64,000 nt of DNA from Tetranychus cinnabarinus (Eukaryota; Arthropoda; Arachnida; Trombidiformes; Tetranychidae): the NCBI GenBank assembly GCA_022266195.1, contig WHVY01000002.1:1503001-1567000 (forward strand), written 5' to 3'. The notes under the pieces are model-generated. The model ran no database searches, was not told the origin of the DNA, and saw only the letters and a program-made list of their open reading frames with translations. The number at the start of each line of letters is the position of its first letter. Position 1 is the first letter of the stretch. Positions 1 to 12,368 of the stretch are shown here, piece after piece. Both the position numbers and the translations under genes were made by a program.

Positions 1-1231
1 TACTGAATGTTACTGTTGTATTGGTTATGATGATGTTTTTCAAATGATTATATTAATTGAAAACTTCCGCTCATTCATTAACGTTTTTATTCATATATTG
101 ATTTATTTATTGATGTTTATTGAATAAACCGATTATGTTAATAAGTTAACAGTAGAACCCATTGATTAACTGTTGTTTATAAATTCAATTTTGACCAGTA
201 TTATAATGTTCAATTATTTGTTCAATTAGATGACAACTGGGACAGCGATCATCGGAGATAATCTAATTGTGGCCAATGAAGAGCATTAAAGTTGACCAAG
301 GATGAAACATTAACCTTGCCATTGAAGGAGTTCCAATTGATTAATGGACAAGCAAAGTGACTGTAACATTGGATTTATCATTGAAACATGGATCCAATGA
401 CCACTGGTTTAACAAATTAAGTTGATGATTAAATGATTCAACTGTTGAACGGATCAATATTTTCAACTGAATGGACAAATTCATATGAATACAATGGACT
501 GTTAATGTGTCTTAATACATCAAAATTTAATCCTTAATCTGACACAATCTTATACTTAACATATTAATCAATTCTTTTTTCTTATTAATCAACAGTTAAT
601 TTTGTTGCACATCTGAATTGACAAGATTATGTTGATTATTTTGAAGTTACGTTCAATTCAATTCACTGACCTAAAAATCAGTGTGTAACGGAAGTTAACC
701 ATCAATAACAGTTTGACGTTGATCTTTGCCTCTTTACATTGAATTATATTGTTAACAGGCAAAAATTGTCAATTAAGTTCATCTCAAGTTGTTATTATTA
801 TAACAATGGTAATGATATTTAATTTGCTTATTGATGATATACACTATTGCGGTAATTGATGACAGTTGAACACATTTGGTGTGTAAATTAAATACATCAA
901 TTGAGTAAATTATTGTTATGAAACAAGATTAGAAGAGATTCAATAGAAGCAACCAAATTATGTATAATATAAGTGTAAGATCAACAAATTATGTGACTCA
1001 ATTAATGATGGAGAAATCAAATAGATTGCGAATCTAAATTACAATCAAACAAAAGAGAGCCTCAAATGTAACATTCACATTTATTTTTAGATCGATACTT
1101 CAATATTATCATTAATATTTTGCTCAGCAATTACAATTTCAATGTTTCATTATTGACCCGACTTGGTGGCAGCCTTTTATTAGTTGATTTCACAATGAGA
1201 ATATCAAAATTATCAACTAAAAACAGCACTC
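1..1231. other. AT-rich intergenic sequence, no gene seen
   Basis: I see no coding exon on either strand. The sequence is AT-rich with many short TTGATTA/CAATTGA-like words. The only structured element is the upstream copy of a 50-bp direct repeat that begins at 1232. Confidence 0.5.
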
Positions 1232-1281
1232 ATCCAAATTAGAGTCACTAATCAATTTAATTTACCAATTGTTAAATTTTT
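1232..1281 (+). repeat. 50-bp direct repeat, upstream copy
   Basis: It matches 2538-2587 at 47 of 50 positions by eye, in the same orientation. The downstream copy forms the last codons, the stop and the first 3' bases of the carboxypeptidase pseudogene. The upstream copy is therefore probably the 3' end of a lost tandem unit. Confidence 0.75.
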
Positions 1282-1309
1282 GCAATGATTATTTACATGT
1301 AGATGATAA

Positions 1310-2571
1310 AAAGGAGTATTTACAACTTTAACACGTCTTTACAGTATTGGTAAAAGTGTAGAAGTAAGCTAACTTTGGGTTCTTGATATCACCGACAATC
1401 CTGGAGTCCATGAATCAGGTGAACCTAAATTTAAATACATTGCTAATATTCATGGTAATGAAGTTGTTGGAAAAGAACTCATGCTTCCATTGATACAAAA
1501 GCTATTGGAAAACTATGAAAAAGATCCTAAAATCAAAAATCTTGTTGACAATATACGTATACACATTTTACCATCTCTCAATACTGATGGTTACGAAAGA
1601 TCGATTGAAGGGGATTGTGAACCTTTACAAGGACGTGAAAATGCCATGAAAAATTTTCCTGATCAGTTCAAGCCTTTGTTGAAAGTGCTTTACCAACCTG
1701 AAACTGAAGCTGTTATTCATTGGATCCAGAGTTATCCTTTTGTTTTATCAGCCAGCCTCCACGGTGGCTCATTAGTAGCTAGTTGACCATGTTTACAATA
1801 AAAGTCCTGATGATGATGTTTTTAAACACCTTGCATTGCTTTATTCTTATAAACACAAAACCATGTCTGATGGGCACCCTTGCAAAGGACAATGTGGTCC
1901 TGCGCTTGAATTTTTCGAGAATGGTGTCACTAACGGAGCTAGTTGGTATATTTTGTATGGAGGTATGCAAGACTTCAACTATATCACCACCAATTGTTTT
2001 GAGATTACATTAGAATTAGGCTGTCAGAAATTTCCTTATGCCTCTGATCTTCCTCGCTATTGGGACGATAATCGAGTTGCCCTGATCGCCTTTATGGAAG
2101 AAGTACTTAGAGGAGTAAAAGGTTTCGTTATTGACTCAGATAGTGCAAAACCAACTCCAAAAGCTACAATTCATATGGAGGACATTAACCATGATGTAAA
2201 ATCAGCAGAAGATGGTGATTATTGGAGGTTGCTAACACCAGGACATTATACTGTTACAGTATCGGCTGAGCGGTAAGTCTATTCGTATATTAATTTTCTA
2301 GGAATGCTATTAATTAACTGTAATTTAATGTTTATCTTTCAGGTATGAAAGTAAAAGTGTTTCAGTCGATGTCTGTGAAGGATGGACTTCAGTAGTCAAT
2401 GTAACTCTAACAAAACCAAATCATAAAGTCAAGGGAAAGCCATTAACGATCAGTTTAAGTAAAAGAGTTTTCGGCAAAACAGTGGACTCAAGTGGCAATC
2501 CAATATCAGGAGCTCTAATAAAAGTCTTAAATGATGAATCCAAATTAGATTCACTAATCAATTTACTTTAG
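1310..2571 (+). pseudogene. M14 carboxypeptidase (D/E/M-like) pseudogene
   Basis: The translation follows an M14B regulatory carboxypeptidase: a LYSIGKSVE segment, the zinc motif HGNE, NTDGYE, NFPDQF, SLHGG with the third zinc ligand, the catalytic Glu in ITLELGC, then a transthyretin-like domain starting at GVKGFV. An intron at 2273-2342 with GT-AG borders is kept. The copy is broken in several ways. There is a TAA where the family has the end of GRELWVL (near 1375). About six codons are missing at DLNRNFP, which removes the substrate-binding Arg. A frameshift follows SLHGGSLVA near 1785-1792. A second TTR-like start near 2470 is cut off by a stop at 2569-2571. Family enzymes trim C-terminal Lys/Arg from secreted peptides; this copy should make nothing active. 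Start and end are approximate. Confidence 0.82.
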
Positions 2572-2587
2572 CAATTGTTAAATTTTT
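2538..2587 (+). repeat. 50-bp direct repeat, downstream copy
   Basis: Partner of 1232-1281, with three mismatches over 50 positions. It spans the 3' end of the carboxypeptidase pseudogene and its stop codon, which defines a unit of about 1.3 kb. Confidence 0.75.
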
Positions 2588-5500
2588 AAAATAAAATGAT
2601 CTCGATTTTTCACAGTGACATCTTTTAAGTTTTTCAACAACTAAGTCTCTGGTTTATCATTTTACAATCAATTTTACATTTGCTTATTTACAGTGTTTTT
2701 AATTGTAATCTTGATCGAAATTGCTACTGTTCTTTACTCTTCTGAATAAATAAGATGAAATGTGATTAACTTAACCAAGGATATAAATCTTTTTCAAGCA
2801 ATTTGTATCCATTTGGCCATTTTTAATCCGTTAATGTCCAATGTTTTAATCGTCTTCATCTCTTTGGCTTATTCGTAATATTAAGTTTTATAACATCTTT
2901 GGTAATGGTTTTTCAGCTGCTATTTAGTGTTTAAGTGTTACATCGCAATTAAAGTATTTAGCTTTGATAGTTTAAGTTAAATCTTTGAATTACCGGTCAA
3001 ATCTTAAGTTATAATTGGAATGGAAATGGATTGATTTGGAAGTAAACCTTTTCATACGCAGTTTCTTTTATTGAATGTTGACACTCTTCTAACAATTTAG
3101 TGATAAATTCATACGCTCAAATTGGTTAAATTAAAATATAAAAGCTCTTTTTTGTATTCTTTTACTCCTTTAACAACAATTAAACTTTCCAATTCTGTAA
3201 TGAACCACTATTTACATAATTCAGAGTCTATTAATGCTTAAACTTTTACTTTTCACTTTACACAAAGCTTAATTTTTCAATTGAGATGATAATTTAATGG
3301 AGATTGAGAAACAGTCATATAATTATTAAATTTGTTGAATTTTAATACTTATTAAAAGACTATTTTGGGTTTTTTATGTTAAACAATTTAATGTTATACA
3401 TCTTTATTTACCTAATCAAGAATTGGTTTAAAATGTTTTCCTCTATTCAAACTAACAATCTGTTAGTCTTTTAAATAGCGAAGACAGTTATCGGAAAGTT
3501 TAAGAACAATTAAGCCAATAAAAGGTTCACTTGATTGTGTTGAAAAGTTAAAAGTGTTATTTGATCAGAATGTTGGAATCAATTGTTCCTTAATTTATCC
3601 AAAATTTTGTTTTCCAAATGCTAATGGTTAGTTTATTTGTGATTTTTGGTCAGCTGTAGTGAAAGTTGTTGAATCAATTTTGTGAAATATGATTAGACTG
3701 CATCTAGTAGAGCAATTGAATATGAATTTCACCAACCATCTTTGCATTTAAATTGTTTAAATTGTTAAACAATCTATTTTGATGTGGAGAGGAGGAAGAG
3801 AAAGCAAAATATTGCAAACCAATATTTAACAATTATTTGGAGATGTTTTATCAGCTTATTAAATGATTGATGAAGATAATTATGATGGCGATGACGATGA
3901 TTATGATGGGGATAAAGATGGCATGGTTAATGGGTGATCATCGGCCCAAAATTAAGACTGATTTTGATGAAAATTTAATTTCTTTTGCACTTTACTTTTG
4001 ATGAAAAAGGCAGGAAGTTGTAATCAATTGATTATTTGTTGATCTTGTTGTTGTTTTGTTTCTTTTCATCTTTTGTATTGAGCCTCAATATTTGTGCAAT
4101 GTTGAGTATGAAATACAAATGATTAAATTCAATTGGCAGCTTAAAATGAATGTAACATTAATTGTGATCTACTTTGCAGAAGAAAGTAAAGCACAAAATA
4201 CATCGAAATTTAAATTAACCAATTTCCAAGTGAAATATCGCCACAACTTTCAATTAAAATCTCTTGTTTCAATTAAGCTGAATTAGCTGTCCAAGCTTCA
4301 CCAACAATGACAATTTTCATTACCAATTGAGCCAAATTGGGATCCAAATTGATGGTGATGTGCAAATGTTTAGGTGATGGATATAGTTGTACATCAAATG
4401 GCCAAATGTACAAGTTATTAGTATTGATTGATGATTATTTTGTTTCAATCCTTGATAGATTAGAGCTTTTGTCGGATTCGAGGAACGAGTGCAACCAAAT
4501 GAACACTTCCAAGAAACAAGAGTCATTTGCACTGGGTTTTGATTGATTTCCAAATAAAAGTATCAGATATTTGCAAAACAAATAATCTAAATACAAATAA
4601 TTTGTAGCTGCAAAACAGTGATTAATAAGCCCGAAAAATAATCAAATGTCAATTGGTTTTAGTTTACATCCAATTGTGTTGCTGCTTCGATCATGTCAAC
4701 TTTGAAAATGCAGCTTAACAAGTAATTAAGGGTACCATTGACTTATATCCACGATAATGAAGGCTGTAAGAAGTGATAGAGAAAAGAAAAAGTCAGTTAA
4801 TTTTAAGGTGAAATGGTAAGAAGAAAGATGAAACCGAAAAGTTTCTAAGGACGTGAAATCCAGATGAGCAGTTGAACAGGGTTTGAGTGTGACGAGCAGA
4901 TTGTTTTATCTGTTTAATATTCAATCTTTGAAGCGAGGAAACAACGATTGTCAAGAAACTGCATTGCCTTTAAACAATGATTTAACAAGAAATCTTCGCT
5001 TGGTTGATTGTTTAAGGGAATCAGTTAGGCTGAGCCCAGACAAAGGGTCACACAAAGGTCCTTGTCGAAGAAAACTTGTTTTTACCTTCTCTTATTTCTT
5101 GAGACTTTTCCTTTTCTTTTTGAGTTGGCTTATTTTTCGTTCCTTTTTTTCTCTTAACGTTTCACAATTAAGCGCAAAGACCTAAAACTCAGGGTTTACC
5201 TGATTGTAAGCGTTAAAAAAGCGGAGAAAGAAAGAAAAGCTAATAGAAAGCAAGTGACAGAAGTTAGCATTCATTATTTTCTTGAAGATATGCTATTAAT
5301 AATGAAAAAGGTCGAGATATATCAAGATTAGCAAAGTCTCTTTTTGTTAAAAGCAAGATTTAGCGTTAGATTGGATTGGTTCAGGTAAGAGCCAATTAAT
5401 TTGAAAGAAATTTTGCTGCTTAATGTTGCTCAGGTGACATGATCATCATAGCATATCATGATAGCAAAAAGCACGAGGTCAATCTCTTCCTATGTACATC

Positions 5501-8500
5501 TTTTTTTGACAGCATCTTCGGCTTGATTTAGCTTTTCACTTTACTACTTGAGATTTCTTTGTTTGCCAATCCTCTTGGTGTTGGAATTTTCCTGGAATAA
5601 CATGGATATAAATGAACGAATTAGTGAAAATGATGAGAAATTTTAGATCCTAAAAAGAAAAGTAAAATTGAACGAAAAAAAAAGATAAAAATCTATCACT
5701 CGAAGGCAACTCAATACAAATCAAGATCATCATAGAACTGCAAATTTTTCCCTCTCAAGTTTTATCCACTTAAATTGAATCTTTATCCTCTTCCATTATT
5801 TTCTTTATCGTCTTCTTCTCTTTCTCTCCCTTCTTTCTTCTCTTCTCGCACACACTCCCCACTAAGTCTGAGGAATGGTGAGATTTAACTTATGCTGATC
5901 GTTGAAGGTCGTTTAAACTAATTGATTAAAGTCAGGCTACTTTTCAATATCTGAAGTTACAATGAACCTTACATCCAATGCTAATGTGAACAACGTCCAA
6001 AGATTACGTCGCCGTCGTACTGGTCATCGCCCGTAAGCAAAAACCTGTATTTCCTCTCACTCTGCATCATCATCGTCATCTTCTTTCTTTCTGTTAGTTA
6101 AATACCTGGTTAACTTTGCCCAACCTGTTACCAGGAGTGAGATGGTAAATCGATGAAATGGAAGAAGCCGAAAAGCCAGGGAAAGACTGTAAGAGAGAGA
6201 GAGAAGAGAAAAAAGTAAGAGAATTGAAATCAAGATGATAATAAAGAGAAGATATGGAAGAGTAAGACTTGCAACAAGTTCTAAAAACGATAAGTGGGCC
6301 TGGCAAACATGAAAAGTCTCTCTTCTCTTAAAACACAAAGAAAGAGGGGCGTAGGCGAGGCGCAATGTTGATTTGGGAAATAAATTGCGAATTGGTCATC
6401 AAATGAGGATGATAAAAATGGGTAGAGAAGAGAAGGGAAAGATAAAGCTGCTTTTATCTTTCTTTCTCTTTCTCTCTTGTCTTCCCTTTCGTAGCGACCG
6501 TGAAAATGTGTATGAACCTGAAGCGATTCTCTCCTCCTATCCTCAGTCTTGTTCATCTTTCTTCTCTTTCCTTTTTAACCCACCCTCCTTGTTCGCCCTC
6601 TTTTGCCATTCTTGTTGGATCCAGTGAAGCTCCGAGATATATAATCGACAGAATCTAAGGTCAATAACATTGAAGATCGAGCGAGAGAAACTGGAGATGA
6701 GAGTTGAAATAAAAAAAAGAGTAATGGCGAAAGAAGAGAAAGAGATGGAAAACATAAAGAAAAAAAGAGGAGTAACAAGTGGATGATTTTCACTGGTAAA
6801 TGCTTCTGATGTTGATTGTTGATGATGATGCAATGGTGAACAACAATAATTAGAAAGGGAAAGTAAACTCAATACACTTCATGAGTAAAATTATTATTTG
6901 AAAATAAGCACACGGTTGGAAAAAAAAGAAAGGTAACAGGAGAAACAGCAGCAGTAATGGAAGACAAATAATACACAAAACCATAAAGGCTCAATACAAA
7001 CATAGACTTTTTGTTTGAAGTTATAGATGAGGTAAAAGGTAGAAACAGGATAAACGAAATACCAGAAAAGGCCAGTTTTTTATGTTCACTAAACTATATT
7101 AACCTCAAAAAAATTAAACTCAAATGTACACCATAATTCAGATGTAAAAAAAAATAATGAGAAAAGAGAAACAAAATGGAGACAAAAAACCTCGGCTGAA
7201 ACAAAGGCAAGAAAAAAAACCTTATTCGTAATGTTTTTCACTTTCCTTCAATTTTGCTTTTCATAAATTTAATTACATTTTACACCAACACCTAAAATCT
7301 CTGTGCACTCAATAGAAACCTTAACTAGTTGAAATTTTTGAGTGTAAACCTGAAATCAAGAAAACATGTAATTCTGTGAAATGGTTTCCTATGACCATTT
7401 GGAATCAAATTGACAACGATTTTAAAGGATAATGAAGATTATAAATTTTCAAAAATGAAACTGTTTAACCTTAGTCATTGTAATAGACCAATGAAATTTG
7501 TTTGGTTAATCCTGGTTAACTTTTGCTATTTATGTAACCCAAAAGTGGAACCGACTAGCTTTGGTATCGTATTTTGAGGGGTGGTAATTATGAGCCACTC
7601 AGAGTTTTCCCTCTCCATATTTTGCACGGAATAAAGCATAATTTGCTTTCACCAAATCTATTGTTTTGTACATTTTTTTGTTCGTTTGCTGTTTATTTAG
7701 CTGACTGATGAATCAAGTGTTAACTGTCAACTTTATTTCGCTATTTCTCATTCCCTTTTCAAAGTTTGACCATTTTACATCATTCTCTTTGTCTTTAATA
7801 TCTCTTGTCCTTCACATGGGGTACAATCTTTGGACCATGACGTTTTTTTTATTGAAACACCATGACTGGATTGACGAGAAACAAAAAAGGAGATAAAGTT
7901 AACCGGACTGGTGGAAAGGTAAGAACAAGAAACGATGAAAAAAAGTAGCAAAGCAAAAAAAATGAAGAAAAGGTCGACGACTCTTATGCGTAAACCTGAT
8001 CTCGACCGAATCAAACTTGTTACTTGTTGCGTCGCTTTTAAGGCCACTCGCCCCTTTCCAATCTTCCTTTTTATTCAATGTTGAAGGTCATTATAATTAT
8101 CACTGCCATATTTACCAACAATCATCATCTACCTGGTTAACTCTAATAAGGAATAAATCATAGACCAAATTCATTTTTTTATTGCTTTTCATACATTTTT
8201 ATATTCAAATAATGATATCTTCAATAATTTCGTAGCTAAGGAAAACTTGTTTCGTATAACTTTTCATATTTTTTCATCTTCTTCTCTTCCTTTTCTCTTC
8301 CTTTCCTTTACTCTCTTTCTTCCCTCTCTTCATTTTTTTTTCAAATGAATAGACAGAGGGAAATATTCTCACTCGATTTAGCCTCTATTTCTCTTTCTTT
8401 TTTATACTCTTGCTCCCTTGAGGGAAACATTAACCCCGTCGTCGTTAGTTTACAATTCACAATCAACTAGATCATTCCTTTATTTATTTATTCCGTGAAC
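2588..8500. other. Gene-poor region with purine/pyrimidine tracts
   Basis: I find no convincing coding gene in this 5.9 kb. Short ORFs here lack recognisable motifs and mostly fall in low-complexity tracts. A GAT-rich stretch lies at about 3868-3925. CT-rich and GA-rich tracts occur at about 5770-5860, 6180-6260, 6420-6500 and 8270-8340. A mini-ORF at 5962-6033 (23 codons, Arg-rich end) runs into a good donor-like GTAAGC at 6032, so this could be a distant 5' exon or promoter region of the CXXC gene downstream. That is speculation. Confidence 0.4.
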
Positions 8501-9290
8501 AAATCAACAACCAATTGATATTTATTTATTCTTGCTTCTGTCAATTGACATCAGACTTCAGTCTTCCTCTTCTGTGTCTTACAGTTGTTTTGTGTTGCTC
8601 AATCAAAAACAATAATCAACAAGTGTCCATCCACCTATCTTGCTCTCCTCTCTTTACCTTTACCTCTCATTGGCGAACATTTCTTGCCTACTCAACGATC
8701 AACTTATAAACAGCTTCACTTCGAAAAATTGATTGATGTCAACCAAACTGCTGAAAATCGATAAAATTCAAAAAGTGCTCTTATTTCAAGCGTCTAAATT
8801 AATCTGGTTACTTTATTTTGGACCAACAACATAGTTGATTGTAATCGTTTTAATACAAAGTCAACTTTGTTGCTTTTATAAGCAACAAAAAAAGCTTGGT
8901 TCATAATCATCGGTCTTATTTCTTTCTATACGTTTCTTTCTGTAGCTGTTTCTTTATCTATTCAACATTTAACATTCGTAATTATTTTATCTTCACGGTG
9001 TATCAGATGTGGTTACTCATCAAAGTTCAATAATTTAATCTATGTACATAATAACGTCTCTCGTTCTGAACAAGTTCAAGTTTATTTTCACTTGACTACA
9101 CCTTGTAGTAATATAAACGACTATCTTGTTAATACACACCATTTATCTATTGGACGATCACTTTGATATACAAAAGCCTCATTACAGCCTAAGCTTGTGA
9201 CAATATCACCAGTGCAACTTCCATCTATTACCAACAACACTAATTTAATTTGCTTTGACAGGCTGTGATTGTTAATTAAAATAAACTTAA

Positions 9291-10550
9291 ATGCCGACTA
9301 TGACAAATAAAGGACCAGAAATGGTTATGAAAAATTTTAAGACAGAAGAAGATGATCGTTGTCGATCATTAGTTTGTGACCCAAGTGGAATTATTGTTGC
9401 CGAAATGGTTTATCGATGTATGATTTGCTTTTACATAACCGATACAATGGTTGAGGCTAAACAGCATTATACATCAAAACATATGGATGACGATGATGAC
9501 AAAGATATTGATAGGAATAGAGAATCATTCCTGGAATCAACGGACAACAATAACAACAATAATGTAACAAGTGGCCTAAACTATATTAACCACAATCACA
9601 TTCTCAACAATAACCATAGCAATGGCAACAGCAGCAACAATATCAACAGACACAATCATCTAAATTCGTTAATGCCACAGTTGAATGGGCCTTATTATAA
9701 AAACTATTCTGGAGATGAAGGCCTTTCACCAGACGATGGGGACAATTATGATCCTTATTCACCATTGGTAACAATGACAGAAGGTTTGGAAACAACTAAC
9801 GGAGAGACTTCACCCAATGGTGTTGGTGGCAAGAGTGGTTATGTCAATTGTGCTGTATGTGGTGTAACACGTTTTTATTCGTGTGTACAACGACGTTATG
9901 GTCAATTCACATGTGTAACCTGTTACAGATATTTCAGGACATTTTTAGTCAAACCCAAGAAATACTCTTGTCCATCATTGGGTGAATGTCTACTCAATGT
10001 ACGAACCCGATGTCGAGCTTGCTGGATTAAAGCTTGTATAGATGTTTTTTCTGTAGATTTGCGAAGACAACATCTGATTGAAGAGTTCCGACCAATTCGA
10101 GCTAAACCAGGAACTAAAGGATCAGGTGCTATAAATGGAGCCCAAGCATTAACAGCTGAAGCGTTAGCAGATCTCAATTTAGGATCAGCATCAACAGGAC
10201 CTTCACCTGAGGGATCAGCAGGATCCAGTAGTGGAGAAATTCCAACACTTTCAATCGCATACAACTCAAATGGAGATGGTTCTTTAGATTTATCCACATC
10301 TCTCCTTAATAAAAATGGTACAGGTCGTGCAAAAAACGAAAAGCCAGCGGCTAAAGTAAAGATTACTCCTGGTAAAAAAGTTTGGTCCTGCGGTAAATGT
10401 GCAACCTGTATGGCCGAAGATTGTGGTAAATGCATTTATTGTCTGGATAGACCTAAATTCGGGGGACCATTCATCAAGAAGCAAAGGTGTATTAAGCGTC
10501 GTTGTTTAAATAAAGTAAAAAATAAGGCTGCAAATGGTAACGCTGCCTAA
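9291..10550 (+). CDS. C2H2 / nuclear-receptor-like / CXXC zinc-finger protein
   Basis: An uninterrupted 419-residue ORF with three zinc modules. Residues 43-64 form a C2H2-like finger (C-x2-C-x12-H-x4-H). Residues 187-248 have the cysteine order of a nuclear-receptor DNA-binding domain: CAVCG, then YGQFTCVTCYRYFR, then a second finger ending CRACWIKAC. Residues 367-405 are a CXXC finger with the CGxC repeats plus the KFGG and KQ elements found in the CpG-binding class (DNMT1, CFP1 and MLL type). An acidic run and an Asn/His-rich linker (residues 66-125) separate the first two modules. A nuclear DNA-binding role at unmethylated CpG follows from the CXXC family; the NR-like finger and any ligand-independent role are inference, since no ligand-binding domain is present. 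The ATG is preceded by in-frame stops. I do not recognise a named orthologue. Confidence 0.85.
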   Translation: MPTMTNKGPEMVMKNFKTEEDDRCRSLVCDPSGIIVAEMVYRCMICFYITDTMVEAKQHYTSKHMDDDDDKDIDRNRESFLESTDNNNNNNVTSGLNYINHNHILNNNHSNGNSSNNINRHNHLNSLMPQLNGPYYKNYSGDEGLSPDDGDNYDPYSPLVTMTEGLETTNGETSPNGVGGKSGYVNCAVCGVTRFYSCVQRRYGQFTCVTCYRYFRTFLVKPKKYSCPSLGECLLNVRTRCRACWIKACIDVFSVDLRRQHLIEEFRPIRAKPGTKGSGAINGAQALTAEALADLNLGSASTGPSPEGSAGSSSGEIPTLSIAYNSNGDGSLDLSTSLLNKNGTGRAKNEKPAAKVKITPGKKVWSCGKCATCMAEDCGKCIYCLDRPKFGGPFIKKQRCIKRRCLNKVKNKAANGNAA

Positions 10551-11362
10551 AAGCAAACCAATTTTTCTCTTAGAGTCAAGGAATTTTTTTGCTGATACAA
10601 TGATGTTGTGTAAATATTACATTATCATCAATATTTATATAACTTTATCTCAGGCCTTAATATTTTTGGACTTGATGCAATGGAGATTAATTCTCTAAAA
10701 CTTAAATATATTTTTTTATATATACATATATTTGCTAACTGTTTGCTATAAATCTAACTACGCCTTACTAGCAATGCAGCTATAGAAACCGTGTCTTAAT
10801 ATCAACTTGTGTGAAAGTATATTTAAAGACATATTTTGTAATATTGGTTACAGCCACTTTGTACTATAAAATCAAATGATTTGATCAATCCACCGACCCA
10901 ACTTGTCATGTAATATTTGTCCGCCTTACCTGTTTTGGGTATATCTTTCCCAGAAAGATATATTGAATTATTCAGATAAAGCTATGATTCATTAACCTGA
11001 TATATTGGATTATAATATCATGATTTATATAATATTTTAAATTTATTATCATTTTGACTTAGAACGAACCCATTTGAACCTTGTAAATAACCTTCAAACC
11101 AATAATCTTTTGACACTCCAACAGAAGCAAGTGACGAAGCAATCCACCTAATCGCATCGACATTCAACTTGAAAATTCATCATCATCATCATCATTTTAT
11201 GATCTTTATAAATATTTTGTTCATTCACCACCCTTTTGTAACTTTTTGATAATTATTATCACCAATGCAATCATTTTTTGTCTTTATTTAAGTTTTATGT
11301 ATCTTTTACTGTAAAACATTATTTCCATGCATTTTATTCCTTGTATTTTACATTCTTATCCA

Positions 11363-11368
11363 AATAAA
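11363..11368 (+). terminator. Candidate polyadenylation signal of the CXXC gene
   Basis: AATAAA about 0.8 kb after the stop codon, at the end of an AT-rich presumed 3' UTR. Earlier weak variants also exist, so the site used is uncertain. Confidence 0.35.
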
Positions 11369-11399
11369 CTGTATCCACTAAAATATCGAATGGTTTATT

Positions 11400-12368
11400 G
11401 ATTAGTCTCATGTTTAGCAACAATTTACATGATTACATTGAATAAATGAAATTGCATACTGATCAGCTTAAATTTTTATTCAAGGAAGTTAATTCGAGCG
11501 TCTTTCAGCTTTCAAGAGCAATTTTCAGCATTCAGATGTAACCAGAAACCAGATTATTTCTTGATTTATCTCGCTTCTAAAGCTGACCTTTTAAAGAGAA
11601 AGAGCTTAATTTTTTCAGAAGAAACTTAAAGATTTATCATTTTAAATCATGTCCAACGATTTAATGGAAATACAAAAATTACTCCAATTAAAATGTACGT
11701 GAAATGAAGCTAAATTGAAATTCCTACATGATTTAGCAAAAAGTTAACAAATGTAACGCCAGATTGTTAAACCCTTGAATGTCTGAGTAACAGATGTAGA
11801 CTAAAATTATAAAATTATTTAACTGATAAACTGAGCAATCCAGTTTTATTGAGCTGAAAGAAACGATAAAAACCCAAAAAATTACAGCTAAAGACTCGAA
11901 ATAAAGCAAAAATCTTGCGTCAAAAGGCACCCTAGGCTAGGATTCGTAGTTCTTATGCATAAACTCTTCAAAATTGGCGGTAATACAATAAAGAAAGGCA
12001 TTGCCATAGTTACTTCCCTTACAAAGCAAAATTTTAAGTAAACATAATTAACACGGAATTAATTTCTAATCTAATAAAAGAGCTTTTCTTTCATGAAATT
12101 AATGATTTCAATAATTCAGGGTGAATTGATCTGATTTGTATGTATTGTTAAAATACCTTAGGGTGAAATATTTTCAAATTTGGGCGGGTATCTTTTATGT
12201 TGAAGGTCTAAAGCATCTCCTTGGTTACCTATAGGAAACGGAAACCAATTCTGGCCAAAAAGAGTCTGAAAAAAGTCTGGATCAAATTAAATCTTTCACA
12301 TGTACTAAGCCTGATGTCAACTTGAGTATTTTTTGATTGTTAAATTGTATAAATCGTAACATATTATT
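11400..12368. other. Intergenic, nothing recognised
   Basis: About 970 bp between the CXXC gene and FAU copy 1. No coding potential beyond short random frames. The FAU promoter should lie at its right end; I see no clear TATA box or other core element there. Confidence 0.4.

Noticed and set aside
6057..6872. Several overlapping minus-strand frames rich in Ser/Leu/Phe
   Set aside because: They are translations of GA-rich tracts with no domain or splice context.
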